The notes below the pieces were generated by a model. The model made no database searches. It worked only from the letters and a program-made list of their open reading frames with translations, and was not told where the DNA came from. The position numbers and the translations under genes are program-made. Shown here piece after piece: positions 1-6,946 of a stretch of DNA of 64,000 bases. Origin of the DNA: Nitrospirota bacterium (GTDB lineage Bacteria; Nitrospirota; Thermodesulfovibrionia; Thermodesulfovibrionales; JdFR-88); contig JAKBYX010000002.1 in NCBI GenBank assembly GCA_021840255.1, forward strand, positions 186,859 to 250,858, given 5' to 3'. Position 1 is the first letter of the stretch. Each line of letters begins with the position of its first letter.

Positions 1-1043
1 GCCCGGATTTCAGGCCGGAGGGGTCGGCCTTCTTCATGCCATCGGGGACCGGTCCGTGCCGGTTCGGGCAGTATAATGTATTTCATAAACAGGTGCTGGA
101 CAGCATCGGTCTCCCGGAGGTCCCCATCTTTGCACCCAATCAGGACGCCGGTTTTTATCGTGACCTGGGCATTATGGGCAGGGATTTTGCGCTTACCGCC
201 TGGAAAGGCATAGTTGCCATAGAGCTGCTTATCAAGTGCCTGCATGAAAGCCGTCCTTACGAGGCAAGAGAGGGGGCGGCCCAGGAGCTTTATGAACATT
301 ATCTATTGCTTATAAGCGACGTCATAAAGGGGAAACGCAAGGCCGCAAACGGCAAACGTGATACTGGAAAAGGGAAAAAAGGGAAGCCTGGAGGGCTTGA
401 AGATGTGCTCATCCGGATGAAGAAAGATTTTGAAGGGATAAGGAACGGGCATGGGGGAAAAGAAAAACAAAAACCCCTTATAGGCATCGTTGGGGAGATA
501 TTCGTCCGCTCGAACCGGTTTTCTAACGAGGACCTTGTAAAGAAGATAGAAGCCCTGGGAGGCGAGGTCTGGCTGGCCCCCGTTGCGGAGTGGATCTATT
601 ATGTGAACCTGATGGGACTGCGCAAGGCCCGGTTGAGGAAAAACCATTCCGCCTTTTTTGAGATATCGATTCAGCGTTTTTTCCAGAAAAGGGTGGAGAA
701 GCGCTTCAATAAACATTTCAAGGGATCTCTCAAGAGCATTGAAGAGCCCGAAACACGGGAGATCATGGAAAAGGCGGCCCCGTATGTGCATGACTCCTTC
801 GAGGGGGAAACCATTTTGAGCATCGGCAAGGCGGTGGACCTGGCCGGCAAGGGGGTGGCCGGTATTGTAAACGCTATGCCCTTCGGGTGCATGCCCGGCA
901 CCATAGTCACCGCTCTTATGAGGGGTGTAAGCAGGGACTACGGGGTGCCCGCCATTAACATGCCGTATGACGGCTCGGAGTCTGCCACCACCACGATACA
1001 GCTTGAGGCCTTCATGGACCAGGCAAAGGCAAGGGTTGAATAA
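1..1043 (+). CDS. 2-hydroxyacyl-CoA dehydratase activase-related protein, C-terminal part (5' truncated)
   Basis: The reading frame is open from base 3, so the gene begins before the window and only its last 346 or so codons are visible. The opening motif FMPSGTGPCRFGQY is characteristic of the DUF2229 part of acyl-CoA dehydratase activases, and a second cysteine motif (PFGCMPGTI) lies near the C-terminus. The family holds a [4Fe-4S] cluster and couples ATP hydrolysis to electron transfer into a dehydratase component. In large multidomain members this half follows an ASKHA ATPase domain, which would lie upstream and cannot be checked here. Between about residues 100 and 160 the protein has a lysine/glycine-rich low-complexity insertion that looks lineage-specific. 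The stop is TAA. The family call is secure; the physiological substrate cannot be read. Confidence 0.8.
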   Translation, partial: PDFRPEGSAFFMPSGTGPCRFGQYNVFHKQVLDSIGLPEVPIFAPNQDAGFYRDLGIMGRDFALTAWKGIVAIELLIKCLHESRPYEAREGAAQELYEHYLLLISDVIKGKRKAANGKRDTGKGKKGKPGGLEDVLIRMKKDFEGIRNGHGGKEKQKPLIGIVGEIFVRSNRFSNEDLVKKIEALGGEVWLAPVAEWIYYVNLMGLRKARLRKNHSAFFEISIQRFFQKRVEKRFNKHFKGSLKSIEEPETREIMEKAAPYVHDSFEGETILSIGKAVDLAGKGVAGIVNAMPFGCMPGTIVTALMRGVSRDYGVPAINMPYDGSESATTTIQLEAFMDQAKARVE

Positions 1044-1354
1044 AAAAATTGGCTTTTTCTTTTTCTTTTCAGGTATTTTTGTTTATGGGGCGGATGGCAT
1101 TCGCTCCGCTCTAAAAGTGCCGTCTCACCTGTTTTGCCAGCATAACCGTGAATACCGCGCGTTGATCTCCTGATTACCGCTGCGTTATGTGACGCGCCCG
1201 CGCCACCCGCTGCGCTCATACCATCCGCCCCGTTTTGCGTTTCCCTGTTTTTTTCACTTCGTTTCGTGGGGCATGGGGACCCCAAGGGGGCTGAAGCCCC
1301 CGTTAAAGAAAAGCCCCATACATTAATGGGCGGGTGATGGGTGGTAGGGTGGGT
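1044..1354. other. Non-coding stretch with a long-range inverted repeat
   Basis: No convincing gene is seen in these 310 bases. An exact 11-bp inverted repeat, GGGGCGGATGG (1087-1097) and CCATCCGCCCC (1221-1231), encloses about 123 bases. A shorter GGGGGCT-GA-AGCCCCC hairpin lies near 1286-1302 but has no following T run. The arms could close a structured RNA or mark a decayed small repeat element; neither can be decided from one copy. Confidence 0.35.
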
Positions 1355-1383
1355 TTGAAACTTTCCTCATGGAAAGGTATAAT
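1355..1383 (+). promoter_or_regulatory. Sigma70-type promoter for the small basic protein gene
   Basis: TTGAAA at 1355-1360 and a perfect TATAAT at 1378-1383 are separated by exactly 17 bp. Transcription would start near 1390, about 60 nt before the GTG of the small basic protein. The match is better than most promoters in the window and suggests strong expression of a very short mRNA. Confidence 0.6.
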
Positions 1384-1449
1384 TTAGGCTGTCAACAGGG
1401 GCGGGACCCCGCCCGGAAGGGAAAAATTTTTCAGTAAGGAGGTGATGAA

Positions 1450-1545
1450 GTGGGTAGTGTTGTCAAATGGCGCAAGAAGAAGATGTCCAAGCATAAACAT
1501 GGCAAACTCAGGAAAAAGATGAAATTCTCCAAGCGGGGCAAGTGA
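1450..1545 (+). CDS. AURKAIP1/COX24-domain mini-protein (31 aa, very basic)
   Basis: This GTG-started ORF of 31 codons encodes a peptide in which nearly half the residues are Lys, Arg or His (it opens MGSVVKWRKKKMSKHKHGK). It matches the short bacterial proteins annotated as AURKAIP1/COX24-domain proteins. Their eukaryotic relative is mitochondrial ribosomal protein mS38, so a ribosome-associated role is plausible by analogy. The start is strongly supported: AAGGAGGTGAT at 1436-1446 is an almost complete complement of the 16S 3' end, seven bases before GTG. It has its own sigma70-type promoter and no operon partner. It is too short for most gene finders. The family assignment rests on size, basicity and pattern. 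Confidence 0.7.
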   Translation: MGSVVKWRKKKMSKHKHGKLRKKMKFSKRGK

Positions 1546-1671
1546 TTCAGCGGTGGCCCCACCGTGTCCCGGCCACATGCCGGGCGGGCGAATGCAATCA
1601 ATAAAAAACTTCCTTACATTAAGATCCCAGGCGGCTTTTGCCGCTGCGGGTCTTGAACAATAAGGGGCGCC

Positions 1672-1881
1672 ATGAAAGAAGAGATAGTCGTCAGGGAGGC
1701 CCTAGGGCTTCTGCAAAAAGAGATCGCGACACTCACGGAGAAGCTTTCTGTCTGTGAAAAGGCCCTCCGGAACATGGAAGACATGGAAAGCGAGCTTAAG
1801 GCCATAAAACTCTTTCTGGGAAGGCGCTATCCTGAATTCAGGACAGAGTACCCGGAGATCATCGAAAAAGTCCGCTCCTGA
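1672..1881 (+). CDS. Small coiled-coil hypothetical protein (69 aa)
   Basis: The ORF starts with ATG seven bases after AAGGGG and encodes a soluble, highly charged, almost entirely helical peptide. Leucine/isoleucine heptad spacing over residues 8-50 suggests a coiled coil. No family is recognised. It lies about 130 bp downstream of the small basic protein on the same strand and could share its transcript. Overlapping minus-strand ORFs in this stretch have less protein-like composition and no ribosome-binding site. It may be real but is supported only by composition and start context. Confidence 0.5.
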   Translation: MKEEIVVREALGLLQKEIATLTEKLSVCEKALRNMEDMESELKAIKLFLGRRYPEFRTEYPEIIEKVRS

Positions 1882-2081
1882 AAAAGCATAAAAATAAAAA
1901 TTCCAGATCAAAGAAAAAGAAAATCCGGTGCCGCCTGGAGCGGCATCGGCAACCGGACGCACCTTTTTTCTGGAACCTAGCGGAGGCGCGGCAGCGTTGC
2001 GCCTGAGGACGGTTTCCCCTTGATGACGCCGTATGCCGCAATTTCAGCCTCTTGCAGCCATAAGCGACTTTGAGATAGGTT

Positions 2082-2900
2082 CTAGTCGAAACGTGTAACC
2101 ATGATGCCTATGAAGGGCATTGACCTGGCATAATCGCCAAAAGGGACCTCCGTTACGGCACCGCCTGTTTCCTTCGTGCCATGGGCATGGATCAGGTAAA
2201 TGGTTCCATTCCGGTCGTCAAGTATCCCCATATGACCTATCACTTCGCCCACGACCCTTCTAGATGGGTCTTTTATGAAAAAGACGATATCGCCGCTTTT
2301 AAAGAGTTTTTGCTTTTTTTGTTTTTTTTGCAGAGCCAGGCAGACTCCATTTTTAGGCAGTATCTGCACGGAGGGCACACCTTTGCGGATAAAACGGGGA
2401 GACGTGGGCACCGCTTCCGTATCTCCCAGGGTTGCGGTTACGTTTTTCCCCCACTTGCCGGACAGGATCATGTCCAGCCCGTACTGGTAGCGGTCCTCGT
2501 AATTAAGGACCTTTCCATCGGGGGCAAGTTTCCCAACGGTTTTAAATCTCATGAGAAGGGCCAGCTTTTCAGCGCCTTCCGGAGTGCCTGCCAGGGCCAG
2601 CTCCACGGACCGGAAGACGTGGTACATGCAATCCACCTGGCCGTCGGCCACGATGGCTTTTCTGGTCACATATGCTCCCTTTGGGTCCTGGTCATAAGGC
2701 GTGCCAATGAACTGCCTGGCAAACCAGGCTATCCTTTCCCCTGTATCCATGTCCCTGGCATTGGCCCGCGCGTAAAGGTCCGCAACGCTCCGCCCCCCTG
2801 TAAACCCGCGGGCGCGATATACCGGGAACACGGAAAGGACAATGACGAAAAAGAAGAAAGCCATCCGCCTCAAAACAGGCAAAAAAGGAAAAGACCTCAT
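2082..2900 (-). CDS. Exported DUF1460 / NlpC-P60-like amidase family protein
   Basis: This 272-residue protein begins with a basic stretch followed by a hydrophobic signal segment (about residues 13-27). The mature part has the papain-like order expected of the N-acetylmuramoyl-L-alanine amidase-like (DUF1460) group: FIGTPYD near residue 68, a DC pair that would supply the cysteine nucleophile (VDCMYHVF, about 90), and later GHMGI and LIHAHGT with candidate catalytic histidines. It probably trims peptidoglycan in the periplasm. A low-complexity QKKQKKQK segment interrupts the domain before FKSGDIVFF. The gene is monocistronic and divergent from the trehalose operon. The apparent -10 element sits only 5 bp from the chosen ATG, so the mRNA may be leaderless or the start may be the internal Met at residue 13. 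Confidence 0.7.
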   Translation of the reverse strand: MRSFPFLPVLRRMAFFFFVIVLSVFPVYRARGFTGGRSVADLYARANARDMDTGERIAWFARQFIGTPYDQDPKGAYVTRKAIVADGQVDCMYHVFRSVELALAGTPEGAEKLALLMRFKTVGKLAPDGKVLNYEDRYQYGLDMILSGKWGKNVTATLGDTEAVPTSPRFIRKGVPSVQILPKNGVCLALQKKQKKQKLFKSGDIVFFIKDPSRRVVGEVIGHMGILDDRNGTIYLIHAHGTKETGGAVTEVPFGDYARSMPFIGIMVTRFD

Positions 2901-2905
2901 TTGCT

Positions 2906-2934
2906 ATTATAACCATACAATGCGTATTTGAAAA
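2906..2934 (-). promoter_or_regulatory. Promoter of the amidase-like gene, possibly leaderless
   Basis: On the minus strand TATAAT (2906-2911) is preceded at 17 bp by TTTTCA (2929-2934). The hexamer ends five bases before the ATG, placing the transcription start at or next to the initiation codon. It overlaps the -35 of the divergent promoter for the trehalose operon. Confidence 0.4.
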
Positions 2935-2955
2935 TCCTCACTCTCATAGTAGTAT
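2928..2955 (+). promoter_or_regulatory. Candidate promoter of the glucan/trehalose operon
   Basis: TTGAAA (2928-2933) and TAGTAT (2950-2955) are separated by 16 bp, about 25 bp before the GTG of the first operon gene. Its -35 overlaps the divergent promoter's -35, so the two directions may compete for RNA polymerase. Confidence 0.4.
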
Positions 2956-2979
2956 TTTTATTAAAGGGGGTGAACGATA

Positions 2980-3678
2980 GTGCCGGAGAACTCAGACAAT
3001 ACGGTAGGTATGGATCCGCCCGGAGGCCGTTTTGATTTCAGGGAATGCAGGAAGATCATTATGGCCACCGGCAAAAAGGCAAGGAATCTTGCCGAGCTGG
3101 CTGAACTTATCGGCCAGGTAAGCGCCAACTCGATATATCATCATACCTACGAATATTTTTTTTCGGGACACATAGTCGAATACACTAACGATTTTGCCCA
3201 GTGGGTAGGGGGGACGCTGGAGGCGAGGGTCCTTTCAGAAAACCTCTCGAACATAGACCCCTTCAGGCATACCGCTTCACTGGAGAGCCTTAGAGAGGAA
3301 CTGCTCGGGTCCATTTCACGGTATATGAAGAAATACGGGGACCCCGGCAGCGTTCTGCCGGGGGAAGAGTTCCACTTCGAGGAATCGGTTACGGTGGTTT
3401 TTCCCGCGGGCTTCAGGGCGCTTAACCTTGCAGAATTCCTTATGGCCATTCGCGCTGTTGACCAGCAGTCTATCTATTACCACTTCTATGAGGGCAGAAG
3501 CAGGGTTAAGGGCGGCATGGATGATTTTTCAAAATGGGTGGAGGACACATTAGGGAATAAGGAGCTGGCGCTTGACATAAGGAGCATCGACCCCTTCATG
3601 CACAGCATCGAGGGCATAAGGACCCATATTGCGACTTTCATAGAAAACGCCCTCAAAAAGGAGATAGAGGTAGGATAA
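2980..3678 (+). CDS. Duplicated DUF5752-like protein
   Basis: The start is GTG with AAGGGGGTGA ten bases upstream. The 232-residue product is soluble and consists of two homologous halves of about 95 residues. Each half has a 'NLAEL.MAI..V...SIYYH.YE' block, an 'FS.WV..TLG' block and a 'SIDPF.H....LR' block (roughly residues 28-125 and 130-228). The repeat matches the DUF5752 type, which I know as a neighbour of trehalose-synthase-like glycosyltransferases. The gene is the first of the operon and ends 3 bp before the GT4 gene, so an accessory or regulatory role in that enzyme's function is a reasonable inference. No catalytic motif is evident. Confidence 0.6.
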   Translation: MPENSDNTVGMDPPGGRFDFRECRKIIMATGKKARNLAELAELIGQVSANSIYHHTYEYFFSGHIVEYTNDFAQWVGGTLEARVLSENLSNIDPFRHTASLESLREELLGSISRYMKKYGDPGSVLPGEEFHFEESVTVVFPAGFRALNLAEFLMAIRAVDQQSIYYHFYEGRSRVKGGMDDFSKWVEDTLGNKELALDIRSIDPFMHSIEGIRTHIATFIENALKKEIEVG

Positions 3679-3681
3679 GAC

Positions 3682-4902
3682 ATGTTGAGCCAATACCGCG
3701 GCATTGCCCCCAAGGGGCAGCTTGAGCTTTTAAAGATATTGGGCGGTAAACTCTCGGGCCGGAGCCTGCTGCACATAAACTCCACGAAGGCCGGCGGCGG
3801 CGTGGCGGAACTGCTCCACCGCATCCTGCCCATAATGACAGGGATGGGAATAGAAGCGCGGTGGGAAGTCATCGAAGGCGACAACCGCTTTTTCGATATC
3901 ACAAAAAAGATACATAACGCGCTCCAGGGCAACCCGGAGAAATTCACTGGGGAGATGTGGGCTTACCATTTCGAGGTCAACAAGCGGAACGCCCGGAACA
4001 TAGACCTGGATGCTGAGTTCGTGTTCATTCATGATCCCCAGCCGGCGCCGCTCATAAAGTTCAAAAAAAACGGAAACGGGCATTGGATATGGCGGTGCCA
4101 TATAGATATGTCGTCGCCGCAGCAAGATGTGTCCGGCCGGATAATGGACTACGCCAGCGGATACGAGGCGGCCATATTCTCCGTTGCAAAATTTGCCATG
4201 CTGCTGCCGATCCCGGAGTTCATCGTGCTGCCCTCCATAGATCCCTTGAGCGACAAGAACAGGGAGCTTACGCCGGATGAGATTGGCGAAGTGGCCCGGA
4301 AATTCGATATACCCCCGGACAGGCCGATGGTCCTTCAGGTGTCCAGGTTTGACCGGTTCAAGGACCCGATCGGGGTAATAAAGGCCTACCGCATGGTGAA
4401 AAAGTACAATGACTGCATACTGGTGCTTGCAGGCAGTCCCGCAAAGGACGACCCGGAAGGGGAAGAGGTCCTGTCCGAGGTCCAGAATTTCGCGGAGGGG
4501 GACCCGGACATAAGGATACTCCTTTTGCCGCCTTTCAGCGACAAGGAGATAAACGCCCTTCAGCGGCTGGCCGCCATAGTTCTCCAGAAATCCCTGCGGG
4601 AAGGGTTCGGTCTTACCGTTTCTGAGGCTATGTGGAAGGGGAAGCCCGTCATCGGAGGGGCAGTAGGGGGCATTCCGCATCAGATCGTCCACGGGGTAAA
4701 CGGTTTCCTAGTCTATTCGGAAGAAGGGGCCGCCTTCAGGATAAGACAGTTCCTGAACAACTCCGATATGCTTACCAGGATGGGAGAGGCCGCCCGTGAG
4801 TATGTCCGGAACAATTTCCTGATCACGAGACAGGTGGGAGATTACCTGTCCATATGCGTCGGGGTGGAGAACGCCGGCAAAGCGGTGATCGAGATCAGTT
4901 AA
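3682..4902 (+). CDS. treT: Trehalose synthase-like glycosyltransferase (GT4, TreT type)
   Basis: The 406-residue protein has the two-Rossmann GT-B fold expected of GT4 retaining glycosyltransferases. The N-terminal lobe carries the TreT/trehalose phosphorylase-type signature STKAGGGVAELL (about residues 34-45) and FIHDPQPAPL. The C-terminal lobe carries 'VLQVSRFDRFKDP' and the nucleotide-sugar E-x7-E motif in EGFGLTVSEAMWKGKP. TreT enzymes make trehalose from a nucleoside-diphosphate glucose and glucose. The length and motifs fit the family; trehalose phosphorylase is the main alternative. It sits between the DUF5752 protein and treZ, so the operon combines an NDP-sugar route with a glucan-derived TreY/TreZ route. 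Confidence 0.75.
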   Translation: MLSQYRGIAPKGQLELLKILGGKLSGRSLLHINSTKAGGGVAELLHRILPIMTGMGIEARWEVIEGDNRFFDITKKIHNALQGNPEKFTGEMWAYHFEVNKRNARNIDLDAEFVFIHDPQPAPLIKFKKNGNGHWIWRCHIDMSSPQQDVSGRIMDYASGYEAAIFSVAKFAMLLPIPEFIVLPSIDPLSDKNRELTPDEIGEVARKFDIPPDRPMVLQVSRFDRFKDPIGVIKAYRMVKKYNDCILVLAGSPAKDDPEGEEVLSEVQNFAEGDPDIRILLLPPFSDKEINALQRLAAIVLQKSLREGFGLTVSEAMWKGKPVIGGAVGGIPHQIVHGVNGFLVYSEEGAAFRIRQFLNNSDMLTRMGEAAREYVRNNFLITRQVGDYLSICVGVENAGKAVIEIS

Positions 4903-5002
4903 TGATAAATAAAATTTTGTTTTTGGAAAAGCGGGCACTTTGGGAATAAAACGCGCAGTGAACGAACTGAATAACGGGCCAAATAACGGCCCAAATAACG
5001 GA

Positions 5003-6946
5003 ATGCTGCGGAGGGCCGGCCGCCTCGCGCAGGGAGCGCACTGCTTCGGGAAAGGGGAAGGAGTCCTTTTCCGCCTTTGGGCGCCCCGCTGCAGGGAGGT
5101 TTCCGTCAGGACCATCCAGCCCGGTGGGGATTCTTCCCTGTTCCCCATGAGGGCGGTTCCCTCTGCCCAAACTGCCGGGGACGACGGTTTTTTTGAATTG
5201 TTCCTCCCGCAGGCTGAGGCCGGGACCAGGTACTTTTATCTGCTGGACGGCCGCCTTGAGAGGCCGGATCCCGCAGCCCGCTATCAGCCCGAGGGAGTGC
5301 ATGGCCCATCCCAGGTAACAGACCCCCTTGGTTACAAGTGGGGCGATATGGATTGGAAAAGAAAAAGTCCGCCCCTTGGGCAATACATCATCTATGAGTT
5401 CCATACCGGAACGTTCACACGCGAGGGGACATTCCTTTCAGCCATGGAACGGATACCCTATCTGAAGGAGCTTGGGGTCACGGCGGTTGAGATCATGCCG
5501 GTTGCCCAGTTCCCCGGCGGAAGGAACTGGGGTTACGACGGGGCATATCCGTTTGCTCCCCAGAACTCATATGGCGGGCCGGACGGCCCGGATGGCCCGA
5601 ATGGCCCGGATAGATTGAAACGCCTTGTGGATGCCCTGCACCAGGCGGGCATTGCCGCCATATTGGATGTCGTGTACAATCACTTCGGGCCAGAAGGCAG
5701 CTATTTTGCCGATTACGGCCCTTATTTCACGGAAAACTACAGGACCCCGTGGGGTGCGGCAATAAACTATGACGGGCCGTCGAGCGGCCCTGTGCGGGAA
5801 TTTTTTATCGAAAACGCCCTTTATTGGGGAAGGGAATTCCATATGGACGCGCTAAGGCTGGATGCCGTCCATGGCATTTTCGATTCAAGCCCAAGACATA
5901 TAATCGAGGAGATGAGGCTCAGGATGGATGAGTTTGCGGCTGCGGAGGGAAGGCCTTTTTACCTCTTCATTGAGTCTGACAGGAATGATACTCGTTTTAT
6001 ACGGCCTAAACTCCTTGGGGGCTACGGGGCGGATGCGCACTGGAACGAGGATTTTCATCATGCGCTTCACGTGGTTTTAACCGGGGAGCAAGACGGCTAT
6101 TATATGGATTTCTCCGGCCCCGGCGACCTGGCGAGAGCTTGCGCCGAGGGGTTTGTCTATGCGGGACAGCATTCAAAGTACAGACGCAAAAAGCATGGCA
6201 GCCCTTCCAGGGACATCTCTCCGGACAAATTCGTGGCCTTTCTGCAGAACCACGACCAGGTAGGCAACAGGCGGCTTGGCGACAGGCTTGGAAGCGTTCT
6301 TACCCCGGACAAACTCATGCTCGGGGCGGCCATTGTCCTTCTTGGGCCATATATACCGCTTCTGTTCATGGGAGAGGAATATGGGGAAAAAGCGCCCTTC
6401 CTGTATTTTGTAAGCCACGGGGACAGGGAGCTTGTCCGGGCGGTGAGGGAAGGCAGAAAACGCGAGTTTTCTTCGTTTGGATGGGCCGGCGCGCTTTTTG
6501 AGCCCGACCCCCAGGCGGAGGAGACCTTCCTGGCCTCGAAAATAGATCCACAGCTGGCCAATGAAAAGCCCCACGCCGAAATACTGGATTTTTATAAAAA
6601 TCTCATCGCCCTGCGCAAAGAAATTTTTCCCCCCGCGTTCAGCTTATCAGGGAGGGAAGGCATGTCGGTCAGTTTGCAAAACAGCGTCCTCGTCATTACA
6701 AGATGCTCCGGAGACGAAGGGGGCGATGATATCTTTGCAGCCTTCAATCTTGCCGGGCAAGAGGCCTCCGCGGCCTTACCTGCCTTGCCAGTCTTTCCCG
6801 CCCGGCCGGACGTTCCAGATGTAGGCGCGCGCTCCTGGTCCCCCCTGCTTGGCAGGGGGCCGGACAGCAACGGATTTGTGGACCTCGGGCCATATGAAAC
6901 GGTCCTTTTACTTTTGAAAGGAAAAAAGGCCTCTCCCGGTGGATAA
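5003..6946 (+). CDS. treZ: Malto-oligosyltrehalose trehalohydrolase
   Basis: TreZ hydrolyses maltooligosyl trehalose to free trehalose. The order is a CBM48-like N-terminal domain (VLFRLWAPRCREVSV), a GH13 barrel with LDVVYNHFGPEG, the nucleophile region MDALRLDAVHGI, the acid/base region LFIESDRND and FLQNHDQVGN, and a C-terminal beta domain. I chose ATG 5003 because the family normally begins 10-15 residues before the VLFRLWAP strand. The frame stays open upstream to a TTG at 4940 through a peculiar NNGPNNGPNNG repeat, and no candidate has a good Shine-Dalgarno sequence. A second low-complexity run (GGPDGPDGPNGPD) interrupts the barrel. The 3' end overlaps the next gene by 8 bp, indicating translational coupling. 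Partner of treY downstream. Confidence 0.9.
   Translation: MLRRAGRLAQGAHCFGKGEGVLFRLWAPRCREVSVRTIQPGGDSSLFPMRAVPSAQTAGDDGFFELFLPQAEAGTRYFYLLDGRLERPDPAARYQPEGVHGPSQVTDPLGYKWGDMDWKRKSPPLGQYIIYEFHTGTFTREGTFLSAMERIPYLKELGVTAVEIMPVAQFPGGRNWGYDGAYPFAPQNSYGGPDGPDGPNGPDRLKRLVDALHQAGIAAILDVVYNHFGPEGSYFADYGPYFTENYRTPWGAAINYDGPSSGPVREFFIENALYWGREFHMDALRLDAVHGIFDSSPRHIIEEMRLRMDEFAAAEGRPFYLFIESDRNDTRFIRPKLLGGYGADAHWNEDFHHALHVVLTGEQDGYYMDFSGPGDLARACAEGFVYAGQHSKYRRKKHGSPSRDISPDKFVAFLQNHDQVGNRRLGDRLGSVLTPDKLMLGAAIVLLGPYIPLLFMGEEYGEKAPFLYFVSHGDRELVRAVREGRKREFSSFGWAGALFEPDPQAEETFLASKIDPQLANEKPHAEILDFYKNLIALRKEIFPPAFSLSGREGMSVSLQNSVLVITRCSGDEGGDDIFAAFNLAGQEASAALPALPVFPARPDVPDVGARSWSPLLGRGPDSNGFVDLGPYETVLLLLKGKKASPGG

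Noticed and set aside
3730..4692. 320-codon minus-strand frame inside the TreT-like gene
   Set aside because: It lies wholly opposite a well-supported GT4 gene and shows no motif of its own.
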